A DNA stretch of 64,000 nt from Ophiobolus disseminans. Lineage: Eukaryota; Ascomycota; Dothideomycetes; Pleosporales; Phaeosphaeriaceae. The stretch lies in assembly GCA_010093685.1 (NCBI GenBank), contig MU006223.1, forward strand, positions 330,228 through 394,227, written 5' to 3'. Within the stretch, counting starts at the first letter, position 1; each line of letters begins with the position of its first letter. The position numbers and the translations under genes were made by a program. This document shows, one piece after another, positions 20,651 through 31,939 of this stretch. The notes beneath the pieces were generated by a model. The model was not told where the DNA came from and searched no databases. It worked only from the letters and a program-made list of their open reading frames with translations.

Positions 20651-21462
20651 ATGGCAGACGCACCGCAAGTCGCATATGAAGATGCGCATCCCGAGGTATA
20701 CCAAAGAGAGGCGGGGTTGGAACACCAGCAAGCGCCGCAGAATCCGGAGGTGCATGCGTATTACGGCAAGGCGGACGCTTACGAGGAGCACGTTCCTGTA
20801 CGAGCGACCCCAACAATACTGGGGATTCGTCGGCGAAACTTCTGGATACTGGCGGTGATCGCGGCGGTGATTGTTGCGGCGACGATAAGCGGGAGTGTTG
20901 GTGGAGCAATGGCAGTACGGGATTCGGGGTACGTCTTTACGCTTATTGCTGTGAATGTCTAGATGTACTGACGAAGGATAGATCGAAGGCAGACCAAGTT
21001 GTACAGCAAACACCAACGCCAACATCTGCGCAGCCCATTCCTACAAGCTCGCCGACAGGAACATCGGCCGCGCCAGCTTCTTCAGGCAGCGCAACATCAT
21101 CCAAATACGTCCCGATACTGGCGTCCGCAGTCCCGCTCATTGACATCTCATGTCCATCATCTTCCTCGCCCCCTCTCAAATCCTTCAATGGCAAACAATA
21201 CGCCTGCACTGAGAACCGCAACATTGTGGGCAACGACATAACTGGGATAAGCGCCTACTCGTTGCAACAGTGTATCGATGCGTGTTCCACGATGAACACG
21301 AGAGATGGAAAGAAATGCGCGGCTGTGACCATAGGTCCGGATCTCGCGCATGCGTACGAGATCAACAACGGTGCCAACTGTTGGCTGAAGGAGAAGTCAA
21401 GTCCGACGATATCTTACACGGTGAACGATGTTGGGGGCACAATAGCGATTCTGGCTGGATGA
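20651..21462 (+). CDS. Single-pass membrane protein with Cys-rich PAN/apple-like ectodomain
   Basis: Two exons, 20651-20928 and 20982-21462, give 252 residues. The 53-bp intron has a GTACGT donor, an exact TACTGACG branch and a TAG acceptor. Residues 1-60 are polar and cytosolic-looking, ending in GIRRR. A hydrophobic helix spans about 64-86 (FWILAVIAAVIVAATISGSV), with positive charges before it, which favours N-in topology. A Thr/Pro/Ser linker follows. The last ~90 residues hold spaced cysteines (YAC, QQCIDAC, KKCAAV, NCWLKE), the pattern of PAN/apple-like modules that bind protein or sugar (inference). Proteins of this architecture are frequent in Pleosporales. The ligand is unknown. Confidence 0.75.
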
Positions 21463-22083
21463 GTGCTGGAAGTGAGTGGACAAAGATGGTGGTAGAGGGT
21501 CTTGATCCGGCTGGATCTGGGAGTATATGTTAGCTTGCATTGTTGTCAATCGCTACAAACTTGAAGAGACCAGCACGATGAATCCCTGACTGTGCTTGAC
21601 CAGATGTTTTGATCTAAGTGCTTCAGCGGTGTATTCAGTCATGTCCTCTCATGACGCTCCACTTCACCTGCCGATAACGGTCTTATGAACAATGTGTTCC
21701 AGCGCACCCATCGGGTATCACCTTATGGCATCTGAAAAGGCCATTCGATAGACAAAAATGGGTCAACATCAGAAAAGAAGGCTTCAACCCATGTGCAGGC
21801 AATTCGCAGTAGGCCACTCTGATCGAGTCGAAGTGGGTAGCAACTGATGAAAGACTATCTGATTGTCCGTGGGGTACTCGAGCATTTCTAGAAGAGAAGA
21901 CATGTGAAACGTGATGCGTGATTTGTGATGTCGTTGTCTGGTGGGGCAGGCGCAAAGAATGATGTCTTGGCGCGTGTGCTCACGGACCACCCTCGCTTAG
22001 CGAGACTGCGCACCGCTAGCCCACGACAATTATCTCCAACTCGGACTCCCACGACAACCCAGACCTCACAAACAACCGTCGCC
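21463..22083. other. Intergenic, including ribosomal protein promoter
   Basis: This holds the 3' flank of the membrane-protein gene and the promoter of the uL2 gene. The 60 bp before the uL2 ATG are C/A-rich with few G, typical of highly expressed fungal leaders. I see no gene. Confidence 0.45.
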
Positions 22084-23131
22084 ATGGGTAGGGTAATTCG
22101 CAACCAGAGGAAGGGTCGCGGATCCATCTTCACCGCCAACACTCGCCTGAACAAAGCCCCCGCCCAGTTCCGCACGCTCGACTACGTATGTCCGCCGCAC
22201 GCAGACCCGAAAATGGGAGACAGGCGAGCACAGGGCTAACTGGCACAGGCTGAGCGCAATGGATACATCCGGGGTGTCGTAAAGGAGATTGTCCACGATT
22301 CCGGTCGTGGTGAGTGCTCAATCAGCATATCGACAAATTGGAGGCACCACTGACCAAACTCTTCACAGGCGCTCCTCTTGCCAGGGTCACTTTCCGCAAC
22401 GTACGAAGCCACCTTCCGCCGCTCAATTGAACCCCGTACTCACAAATCCGCAGCCATACAAGTTCAAGCACAACACCGAGACCTTCATCGCAAACGAGGG
22501 CATGTACACTGGCCAGGTTAGTTACGATATCGAAAGTGCGCACAGCCGAGGAATACGCATGCTAACAATCCCCAGTTCATCTACGCTGGAAAGAATGCCG
22601 CTCTCACCATCGGCAACATCCTGCCTCTCCACGCCGTTCCCGAAGGTACCGTGCTCACCAACGTCGAGGACAAGGCCGCCGACCGTGGCGCGCTTGGTCG
22701 TACTTCCGGCAACTACGTTACCGTCATCGGCCACAACCCTGACGAGGGCAAGACCCGTGTCAAGCTCCCGTCTGGTGCCAAGAAGGTCCTCCCCAGCGGA
22801 TGCCGTGGTATGGTCGGAATCGTCGCTGGAGGTGGCCGAACAGACAAACCCCTCATGAAGGCGTCGCGTGCTAAGCATAAGGTCAGAATTCTCGATGAGG
22901 CTTCACGGAATGTACACTAACATATCCCAGTTCGCCGCCAAGCGCAACAGCTGGCCCAGGACTCGTGGTGTAGCCATGAACCCCGTCGACCATCCTCACG
23001 GTGGTGGTAACCATCAGCATATCGGTAAGGCCTCTACCATCTCGCGGTACGCCGTTCAGGGTCAAAAGGCTGGTCTCATCGCCGCGCGGAGGACGGGTCT
23101 GCTCCGTGGTACCCAGAAGGTCAAGGATTAG
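22084..23131 (+). CDS. RPL2: 60S ribosomal protein uL2 (yeast L2, human L8)
   Basis: Six exons: 22084-22185, 22249-22309, 22369-22400, 22454-22516, 22576-22881 and 22931-23131. They give 254 residues, the exact eukaryotic size. The start MGRVIRNQRKGRGSIFTANT and the blocks YKFKHNTETFIANEGMYTGQ, FIYAGKNAALTIGN, GCRGMVGIVAGGGRTDKP and NPVDHPHGGGNHQHIG are all intact. The last block lies near the peptidyl-transferase centre and carries the conserved histidines. uL2 binds 23S/28S rRNA and helps join the subunits (family knowledge). Five short introns crowded towards the 5' end are usual for highly expressed ribosomal genes in these fungi. One exon is only 32 nt. Confidence 0.98.
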
Positions 23132-23451
23132 AGTGGTGCATGATACGGTGGCGTCGATATGGGTCAACGACATGGATGCAAACGGTTATTCTCTCCATAC
23201 CTCTCTGTGCGGATGGCCGGGCGTTATAACGAAACTTCTCGGCAGGCTGGGCTTCACATGGCTTGCGTGCACGATAGGTTCTTAGGGAATGTGATTCCGA
23301 AAAATGCATCTGGACTGTATTCTGACAATGTGAACGATACTTCATGACTTTTCCATCCTCGCCTCTTGTACGATTGTTCTTGACACTGTGGCTTGCATGC
23401 GCTTAAGCAGTTGTATCATCTAACACTCCTCACTCAATACCTATCCATCCT
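23132..23451. other. Convergent intergenic region uL2/APC4
   Basis: 320 bp between the stop codons of two convergent genes. It should contain both 3' ends. I see no gene. Confidence 0.5.
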
Positions 23452-26063
23452 TCAAGCCCCACCCATCTCAACATCCCCCTCGCTCTCCTCCCCATCTTCC
23501 TCCCCATCCTCACTCCCCCCCACCATCCCCCCTCCCTTCCTAAAATCCATATCTAACACCCTATAATGCTTCCTATCACTGCCCAGCACCACAATCACTC
23601 TCCTTCCTTTGCGCCCATTGACGACTAATTTCAACGGCGTGAACCGGCCTTCGAAAACGTGACGCGTGTGCTGGTGGATTTGCTCCGTCGTTATTGCCGT
23701 GGTGGTGCGGTGCGATGGGGGTGTGGGTGTGCCGGCGGGGAGGAATGGGGGTGCGAGGGGGGTGGGGGTGTAGGCTATTAGGGGCGGGGCGGGGGATAGT
23801 GTAGATGGGGAAATGTAGGGGATGCCGAGGATGAGGTATTCGCTTGTATCGGCGGGTGTGTGAAGTAAAACGAGTAAGACATCATCGTCTGCGAATTTTG
23901 CGTCTAGGATGTTGGTGCCGGGGGGGAAAGTGAGTGTTGAGGGGGCGAGGGTGGTTTCTTTTGTGGTGTGGGTTATGCGGTGGATGTGGATGGCCGGGGT
24001 GGTGGGGGTTGTGAGGGCGATGTATGTTGCTGTGGTGTTGGTGGAGGGCTGCGAGGGGGTGTTAGTTGGAGGAAGGTTGGATAAGAAGGAAAAGAGCTTA
24101 CGTCGAATACCATACGCATATCCACTGCGCCACTGTCGTCGGCTGCGTCGAGCACGATTCCGGTGTCCATTTTGATGTTGCCTTCTTGCCATTTACTCAC
24201 CTGTTTCAACAGCCCCGTGACGCCGTGTTTGAAGTGCGCGAGCACGTGTTCCAAACACAAAGCTTCTTGTTTAAACACTCCGCCCTCGCGCAGTACTTCA
24301 ACAGCTTTCTTCGTGTCAGCATAACCATTCACCCCACTCCCCCTCATCTTCGCATCAAGCAGGACCTCAGGCCGAAAATACGGCGCAAGATCGCTCCTCG
24401 TAAGTCCAAATTGTATGTACTCCAACACCAGACTAACATCGACGCCCGCATCTCTAGCCTCCATCTCCTGGCGGCTCTGGCTCTCCGGCTCCGTGGCTTG
24501 AAAGTCGATGCAGAAGCGCAGCCACTTGCTGAAAGCGTGGAACTGGCTTTTCTCCTGCGCGGCGTATTGCAGCGCGGTGTGTGCGAGGAGGCGCATGTTC
24601 TTCAGCACTTCTAGTAAGGAGGAGAAGTCGGAGAGGGGGGATGTGAATATCCAGTCTTGGTCGTGGAACTCTGCGAGTCCGCGGAGACGAGAGATGATGA
24701 TGCTACATCGATCCAGCGCTGGGAGAAGATTCTCATGTATGAGTGCGAGGAGCGTGGTGAACGAAGAAGTTACGGTGGTGTCCCAGCGCTTGTGGCCTTG
24801 CTCGGCCAGGTCATCGATGAGCCATTCGCGAATCAAGGGCGGACAGTTTCCCGTACATGCCAAGTGGAAGAGATTAGTGACAAGGTCGCCCTGTCCTTTC
24901 TCTTCGAGCGTTTCTGATATGTTCATCATGAACTTCGAGGGCAGGTCCTGCGCATGTTTGAAAAAGGTGCGTATGCGTTGGAGGGTCTGCGTGACGTAGA
25001 GAAGTAGGTTTTGCAACTGTGATGTCTTGGAGGCGATGAGGTGTAGGTAGATGCCGGCGGAGGGAATGAAGTTGAGCGTGAGTGGGACGAAAGCGATCTT
25101 CGACTGCCGAGATGAGGGGGGTGTTGTTCGCATGAGGAGGGCGTGGGAACAGCTATATGGATGACTCGTATGCAATAGTGGTGTGACTTCGAGGCCCCAT
25201 GCGATCGGAAGGTGCATATTGACAGTCTCCATGCTATCGTAAATTGAGGGATGGACGGTACCGCGATCTGAACACCGGATGAACATGTCGACTGAATTGT
25301 GGTCTTTCAAATGATGTGAGTGCAGCAGCGAGTCGACATCGACCTGTGAACTGAAAGCACCCGAATCGGCTTGCGAGATGCGCATGAACGGAAGTGCGGG
25401 TGGTAAAGGTATTGCAGGTAGTTTCGGTAGCAGCGTCTCCATGTCCATCATAGCAAGCTGGTCTGGCAGATCAGGCGCTATATCCAAGCTCTGAAAGTCA
25501 GGCTGTCGTTGCAAAAAGTCCTCAATTGTCGTATCATCCTTGAAAGCGTCCCAATCTTCCGTGGTAGGCTGCCCGAAAGAATTTGTCTGGGTTGATGTTG
25601 CGCAATTCGTCTTCCTCGCTTTCAACCCCGTTCTCCGCTTGACAACCTCGACATCGATGAAATTCAAACCCCAGCCCAGGCACTTTACCCTCGACGGCAC
25701 CTCGTCTTCCTGCATGCTATCGCCTTCTCTGATAGGAGAAGGCAGCATCAAGTCTTTGTGGCTGATCTTTCCCGTTTCGGCATTGACCAGGTCTGTACTC
25801 CCATCACTCCAGCTAACCGCGATGCTTTTGCCATTGAACTCCCATTGCAAAGCGTCAACGGACAGGTCCTCGCTCTTTCTCTTGAGCCCAAATGCTCGTT
25901 GGCCATTGATCCTGTAGACGTCCAGGTTCTCCTCATCCGTAACTAGCGCGATCAAGTCCATAGTCGGGCAATATGCGATTAGGTGGGGATGGATTGGGTG
26001 TAGCAGTATCTTTTCTGCCTGTTGGAGCAGCTGGCGCTGCTTCTTAATTTCAGTTGCCGCCAT
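23452..26063 (-). CDS. APC4: Anaphase-promoting complex subunit 4
   Basis: Two exons, 24102-26063 and 23452-24048, give 852 residues. The 53-bp intron has GTAAGC, a CAACTAAC branch and a GCAG acceptor; without splicing the protein would shift into a proline-rich artefact. The N-terminus has the APC4 WD40-like blade (HLIAYCPTMDLIALVT, LDVYRINGQRAFGL, ALQWEFNGKSIAVSWSDG). The middle has the long helical APC4 region (LAEFHDQDWIF, FHAFSKWLRFCIDF). The C-terminus ends in a Gly/Asp/Glu-rich acidic tail. APC4 is a scaffold of the anaphase-promoting ubiquitin ligase that degrades securin and cyclin B (family knowledge). The last exon has strong C/T strand bias and many Thr/Pro codons, unlike the rest. 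Confidence 0.92.
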
Positions 26064-26498
26064 TCTCGCGACCTGATCTTGAGCGACCGCGCTGCTCGTG
26101 GAACTGTACTGTTGTTAGAGGTGGAGGGTTTGTTTGCAGGTGCACGTCTAAACTGAACGTGCCTAGCGCCAACGCGAAATCACGTTGGCCTATTTTCGCA
26201 CACAAGTCACATAAATGTATAAATGCGGGACTTTAGTGCTGGAAGTTGAATATTGAGACAAAACCACGTGCGTGACAAAATAAATGCTATGGATATCGTA
26301 TCATCACCTACTCAGACCGAGCAGGTCTCTTAGCATAATATGCGGGTATACATATCATGCCATCATCGTACAAGTACAAAGGCTCCTGATTCCCAGATGC
26401 CTTCTCGTCCCTCAATACGCCGAAAACACCGCGATGCGCAGCAAAATCAAATCCCAACCCGCGCAGACCAGCCGTGCGGCAATCCCTGATGGAGGTCC
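26064..26498. other. Intergenic APC4 promoter / NIPA 3' flank
   Basis: 435 bp between two minus-strand genes. I see no gene or repeat. Confidence 0.5.
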
Positions 26499-27955
26499 TC
26501 ATCGCAGCGAAAGATTCCGTTTCGGCTGCACACTCTCCTTCTGCACACGTCCTCTGCCCGCTCCACTGAGTCTGCCATGCATCCTCTGATCTTCGTCAAA
26601 GCTTGTTCGCTTCGCGGCCTCTCCTTCGCTATCCTCTGCCAGATCACCCAGCTCGAACTGGTTCTCGACATCGTAATCATGCATGAGCGCTCTCTGGTCC
26701 GGTGCACTCCCCCTCACACTGTGATTGCCGCTCAAGAACTCCTGTAGTTCGCCGCTGCGTCGAGCCTGCATACTACGGCGTGTGGGGAAGCCGGATATCG
26801 CGTCGGAGGGCGCGCCGTCTGTGAATTGCGAGCCCAGATGTCTGTTGCCATTGGGGTCGTCGCGCGAGAGGTTAAGCAAGTAGACACCGGAGAAGATGAT
26901 CAGGAAACCGCAGAGGAGCGAGATTGTGTTCACAGCGGATGTGGTGTTGAAGCCCTGAAAGAGGAGGAAGGACGCGGCGAGGGTGCAGGTCGTGAAGCAT
27001 ACGTAGTAGAGGGGGTTGACGCTGCTGGATGTTAGCTTGTCGTGTTTCGGCACTGAAAGAGAATGCAGGCCTACATGTTCGTCGAGAACTGGCTGAGTGC
27101 CTTGTTGAAGTAGTTCATCTGGGTGAGAATGCATGCCACAATCATAATGACGAAGACGTATGTCGAGGGGTGGGTGAACTGGTTGTTGCCTGCAAATGTC
27201 ATCTTCAGCGCTAGGCCGAACGCCTTGATGAACATGATGGACACGGAGCCGGTGGTGGAGCAGATGGAGAGGTAGATGAGCGGGTTCTTGCGACCGTACT
27301 TGGGGGCGATCTTGTAGATCATGAAGAGGGAGAAGACGGCGACGAAGAGGCAGTAGAAGAGGAAGCCTGTGTGACTTGTCAGTACTGTTGCTGCAGAGAT
27401 GGGCACAAAAGAGCGTACCTGGCTGTATCGCAAGATGCAAGATCTGGTCAACCGATTCGACTTCCTCGTCCGGCGGCGCATGCAGCACGATGATGACTGA
27501 GCCGATCAGACATATCGCGCAGCCAATCTTGCCCAGCAGGCCCAGCTGCTCGTCGAGGAAGTATGAGCCCAGCACCGCGCCGATGAGCACTGAAAGCGCA
27601 CCCAGTGGCGTCACCAGGATGGCGGGCGCAAACGCATACGCCGCAAAGTTGAAGATCTCGCCGAGCACCACTGCTTGCTGTTAGCCCTCTGCGCCTTTCT
27701 GACGTGCGAAGAAGCGCCTACTCGTGGTTATGCCAGCCCACCATGTGGGGTTTCGCAGGTAACCGAAGCCGTCGCCGTCAAAGCCATTCTTCTCCATGGA
27801 CGCATTGAGGCCTTTTTTCGTTATGACGAAGCTCGCGCCGATGGCGAGCGACGAGCTCACTGCCAGCATGAGGCCGATATATCTGTCCACACCATCAGCC
27901 CTGTTTCTCGACCTTGTCGCGCATGCGCAGGCGCAACGTACTTGTCTTCCACCAT
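26499..27955 (-). CDS. NIPA-family magnesium transporter
   Basis: Five exons: 27942-27955, 27722-27882, 27419-27670, 27075-27366 and 26499-27021, giving 413 residues. Exon 1 codes for only 14 nt (MVED plus two bases). The spliced start MVEDKYIGLMLAVSSSLAIG, then SFVITKKGL, NPTWWAGITTMVLGE, APAILVTPLGALSVLIGA and NYFNKALSQFSTNIVNPLYY, is diagnostic of NIPA (DUF803) carriers. About nine hydrophobic helices are visible up to residue ~300, followed by a long polar cytosolic tail with Arg/Ser-rich and acidic parts. Family members move Mg2+ and related divalent ions across plasma or endosomal membranes (family knowledge); the ion specificity here is inferred. Four 51-59-bp introns have mostly clear CTAAC or CTGAC branch sites. 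Confidence 0.93.
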
Positions 27956-28882
27956 CTTTGCAGTCTAGGGCACTGTGCCCTCTCGCGGTTTAATATGGAT
28001 ATGGCCGTCGTGGTGGTGCGTCGTGTCGAGGTCGGGTGTGCGGTGCGCGTGCGTATCGATAGGGCCCGAGTGACGAAGCCTGGTGGAGCGAGGGAGCGGC
28101 CGAGGGAGTCTGAGCGATGAGTTGTGTGTGTGTGTGTGACTGCGCAGGCGCAACCTGTCCTATCCGGTCCGATCTCAGTGCGGATGCGACGACGCTCGGA
28201 GGTGTGGAGTAGCCCGAAAGTGCGCAACGTGTGGAGTCGATTCGCGTTGCGTTTCACCAAACGCTGTTCCCTGACGTCCCTGGCTTGGAATGAACGACTG
28301 TCACACAACAAAAGAACAAGAGACTTTGCTGCAACAACAAAGAATGAGCGAGTGTAAAAAGTCAACAGATGCGCCGTAGTGTGCAGGCCCGTATCAAGGC
28401 TGCAGGAGGCCTGGCTGGATGTATTATCGATTAGCAGTGGCGCCCGCGTCTCCCCACCGATTGAATTTGGCGGTTTCACGGCGGGCCAGGCCAGCTTGCG
28501 CCAGACGCAGGGGCCCACCACTCAGCCTCGAACCTTGGAACAAGAGCGCTGCGCTAGTCGAGGTGGCTTGCTGATTGCCCAGGATTCCACTCTTGGGACG
28601 CGGCACCGCCAAAGGAAAATGCTACACGTAAGCCTGCAAATTTCAACACAGATTCGTGTGCGGCGTGGTCTTTCTGTCACTCATCACGTTGAGTTTCATT
28701 ACCTGTGCCTAAGAAGGGAGGTGGCTTTAGTGGCCACTTACATCATCTTCAGCTCTATCGATAGCGGGAAGCGTTCAGCGGCGCCCTGGCGCAGCCATTT
28801 ATAGATCACGAATTGACTTTACGCACAAATGTGGAGCGCTGACTGATTGAGTACGGGGTTTCTTTCAACTAGCAGACTTGGA
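27956..28882. other. Intergenic, no gene supported
   Basis: This holds the NIPA promoter. A short (TG)n run lies near 28,122-28,138. The open frames here mirror each other on opposite strands and lack motifs. Confidence 0.45.
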
Positions 28883-29314
28883 TCATGTGCTAGAATACGA
28901 TGCCTCACGTTTTGATCGAAGCCCTGTGCTGAGACTTTCCGAGCTCACACTACTCTTAAAGTAGTACCCATATTCAAGCTCCTCCCTTCCATGCAGCCCT
29001 GCACTTTCCTCCATGACTGGTACTGATCCAGTAACGCCTGGTGCCGATAATCCTTCAAAGAAATCCGGGTATTGGGCGCCGTGAATAGGCTCAGATGTCC
29101 AAAGTAAGCGCCTGTGCGCCTTGATCACGCCCGGGTAGTCGCAATACCCGCCATGTATCCTCATGTCCACTCTCCACAGATCCGGTCATCCCCAGTCCAC
29201 CAATCCACCATGAGAGAAGAAAGAAAAAAGGGAAGGGAATTGGCCGCGAAAAACAAGCGCAAAGTAGCATATCTTACCATTTGATCCCATTGAACCAATC
29301 CAAGGATTGTCCAT
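28883..29314 (-). CDS. Possible small hypothetical protein
   Basis: A tentative two-exon model, 29278-29314 and 28883-29169, gives 107 residues. The donor is a good GTAAGA and the intron is 108 bp with a long pyrimidine tract, but the branch site is weak and the acceptor (GAGAG) was chosen by phase. The product starts MDNPWIGSMGSN and continues VDMRIHGGYCDYPGVIKAHR, then a Ser/Glu-rich tail. It has no membrane helix or known motif. A frame also extends upstream of the chosen ATG, so the true start may be in an earlier exon. It could be a long 3' region of the neighbour instead. Confidence 0.33.
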
Positions 29315-29587
29315 TGATGCTGAGCTCCTCCAATGAGTCGAATATGGCGATGCGTAGTCGAGATAAAACTTTACGTTAGTCACATGTCACGAAGGTATAT
29401 TAGTAAAATAGTTCCATGGAAAGGGAGATGGGCGTAATGGAAGTCGAGTCCGGAGATCGCCAAAGGGGGTGGCTGAAAAGAAGGGAGAAAAGGTCGAGAG
29501 TTGAAGGAGCAAGCGGTGGCGTGGCCGCATATACAGCTGTTAGTTAGTGTCGATCAGATATCCGCAAGGTTTGGAAGACGGGGGTCT

Positions 29588-31939
29588 TCACACCCTGGGC
29601 CGCTTCATGTCTGGAGTCGCAAGGTTAGCCTCCAATGAATAGAGTTGGGGCGTAGGGGCCCATTGCTTACCTGTAAGGTCGAATGCATCTCCGACCGAAT
29701 CGCCAACCTCGTCGATGGACCTCTTCAGTCCTTGGGGGGACGTGTTTTGCAGGCTTGTGGACGAGGCCGCAACAGGATCTGCAGTCGTAGACGTTGCAGC
29801 CACAGGTTGCTCGACCACACCGTCCTCCTCTTCCTCGTTTCGCGCGGTAGTTTCACCAATTGACTCATCTATGGGTACCTTTGACGCGGCTTCCTGATCA
29901 GGTATCCATTCACCCGGGTTGTCGAGGTCCAGGAAGTCGTCACCCTCTGTGTATTCATTCGCAGCGTTTGTAGAATCAACAAAGCCAGTACCGTCGAAAT
30001 CAGTGCCGCTAATGAAATCGTTCTGTAGTTGTTGATCCAGGTCTTGGTATTCATAGTCGATAGGGCCCGGATTAGTAAAGTCCTCGAAGCTGGGCTCTTC
30101 TGCATAGTTCTCCGTAGTACCCATGTGGAACTCCTCAAAGGCATCACCTTCATTGTAATCCTGGGCATAATCTTGATAAGACTCAGTGTCCTCGTGACCA
30201 AGCTGCTCTTCAATGTGGAACTGGACGTCGCCTTCAGGCACTGCATCCTGAGCAGTGTTGTCGTGGCCTGCATACTGGGCCTCTTCCTGTTCGACCGGTT
30301 CTGAAGGGTGCGTCCGCGTTTCGCCAGTCGTGGGATCATCGCCTTGTACAGTGGCTGAAGATGGCGAAAATGCGTCAAGAGCCTTGGTCTGGGGCTCCTC
30401 GTCGTCTTCGGCGTCGCTATAATCTACAGTGTCTACAGTGTCGTTGTCAATTTGCTCTTGCTGAGCCTTGGCTAGAAGCTCAGTTTCGTGCCGGGTGATC
30501 TCTTCAACTTGATCATGCTGAATAATCTCCTCACTGTCATCATTCTTCGGAGGACTTGCCTCAGCTTCTGGTCCGTCTCTAGAGGTGGAGCTAGCAGCAT
30601 GCTCAGGGCTTGCCTGTTTGGAGCGAGCACCCTGATCACCTCCGGACTCGATGTTTTGTTCCTCGTGCTCGGTGTGCTCCGCTTCTGGCCCATCATTACT
30701 GGTCAACTCCGAACCCTCGTGGTGTTCTTCCTGTTCCTCAGCATTCTCCCACTCAACACCCTCATGCTCGGTCGAATGGCCAGAAAACGCTTCCGCGAAA
30801 TGGGTCTCGCCAGCAGCTATAGCAGCGTTCAGGCCGGAGTAGCCACTGCCCAACTCGGCATGCTTCGCAACATCAGAGAGCAGAGTTGCGAACCGCGATC
30901 GCGACAGCAAGCACATGTAGAATGAGTCAGGTTCGTGGATGCCATCTTGTGCGTTGAGGGTGTGGTACAAGCCAAGCAGTCGCTCGAGTGATACAGCGAC
31001 ACAAGCTGTGTTGTCCTCATATATCTCCATGTTCTGCAAGTGATCGAAGCGAAAGCCAAGTTCAGTCTCCTGCGTGATGTCTTCGCCGAGCGAGGCTCTG
31101 CACGCTCGGAAAAGATCTGACAGACTTGACTGCAAGACCGACATGTCTTCCAACAGCCAGTCACCGCTGTCATCTGCATCATGTTGCCTGAAGAGCCAAA
31201 GCTCGTTTCCCTCGTAGTTGACTGTGATGGTACGGTTCTCGTAAGACTGTTGTTCTTGCTCGCCCTCGTTCTGGTCCTCGTTGGTGTTAGTCTCGTGTTC
31301 AATGTCTTGTTGTAGTTGAACACCGCCGTCTTCGCCGTCCGTGTGATCGCTCGCCTCAGTGCCGGCGGCAGATTTTCTTACATAGTCATAGCCCTCTTCA
31401 CCCGCCTCGTGCAATTGACCATTCGCGCTTGCGCTGCCATTTGGGGAGCCAGCTAGTTGCGGATCAGCCTGGTTGCTGTTGAGTTGCAGATCCAGGTCAT
31501 CCTCGGGTACTCGGTAGTTGTTGATAAGTGGGTAACTGGGCGGCTGATAAGTTGGGGTTGGCTCCTCTTCCTCGTCTGAATAGTCGATGAGAAACTCTTC
31601 TTCCTGCGCAGGCGCTTGTGTTTGCACCACAGGCGCGGCGGCGTTCAACGAGGTGGTGTCTGCAATCACCTCATCATCGTAAAGTATCGTGTCTTCGCCG
31701 GTGTATTCGTCGTGGTCTGCCATGAAATCATCTTGCTCGGCTTGTGCATCGACACCAGCATCCGATGCTGCGTCTTTGAGGGATACGTCGTCGTCTTGGC
31801 GCTCGGCAGAAGGCGCGGGGTCCAGATCAAGCTCGATGTCGCCGTCGCCGTCGCCAAAGTAAAGGCCGGTGTCAAAGGGGGTGTCCATATCGTCTGCAGC
31901 TACCAAGTTCGGGTTGTGTCCAGCGTGTGCGGTGGCCAT
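29588..31939 (-). CDS. Large acidic protein, probably nuclear
   Basis: Two exons are likely, 29671-31939 and 29588-29610, giving 763 residues. The 60-bp intron (29611-29670; GTAAGC, GGCTAAC branch, CCAG) is a multiple of three without stops, so the unspliced gene would give 783 residues. Spliced, the protein ends in the basic MKRPRV, a possible nuclear signal. Asp and Glu dominate throughout. One folded-looking block of ~140 residues (about 235-380) stands out: ITVNYEGNELWLFRQHD, DWLLEDMSVLQSSLSDLF and SFYMCLLSRSRFATLL. I believe this block is conserved in filamentous ascomycetes but cannot name a family. The long acidic tails suggest a histone or chromatin partner (inference only). Confidence 0.8.
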   Translation of the reverse strand: MATAHAGHNPNLVAADDMDTPFDTGLYFGDGDGDIELDLDPAPSAERQDDDVSLKDAASDAGVDAQAEQDDFMADHDEYTGEDTILYDDEVIADTTSLNAAAPVVQTQAPAQEEEFLIDYSDEEEEPTPTYQPPSYPLINNYRVPEDDLDLQLNSNQADPQLAGSPNGSASANGQLHEAGEEGYDYVRKSAAGTEASDHTDGEDGGVQLQQDIEHETNTNEDQNEGEQEQQSYENRTITVNYEGNELWLFRQHDADDSGDWLLEDMSVLQSSLSDLFRACRASLGEDITQETELGFRFDHLQNMEIYEDNTACVAVSLERLLGLYHTLNAQDGIHEPDSFYMCLLSRSRFATLLSDVAKHAELGSGYSGLNAAIAAGETHFAEAFSGHSTEHEGVEWENAEEQEEHHEGSELTSNDGPEAEHTEHEEQNIESGGDQGARSKQASPEHAASSTSRDGPEAEASPPKNDDSEEIIQHDQVEEITRHETELLAKAQQEQIDNDTVDTVDYSDAEDDEEPQTKALDAFSPSSATVQGDDPTTGETRTHPSEPVEQEEAQYAGHDNTAQDAVPEGDVQFHIEEQLGHEDTESYQDYAQDYNEGDAFEEFHMGTTENYAEEPSFEDFTNPGPIDYEYQDLDQQLQNDFISGTDFDGTGFVDSTNAANEYTEGDDFLDLDNPGEWIPDQEAASKVPIDESIGETTARNEEEEDGVVEQPVAATSTTADPVAASSTSLQNTSPQGLKRSIDEVGDSVGDAFDLTGKQWAPTPQLYSLEANLATPDMKRPRV

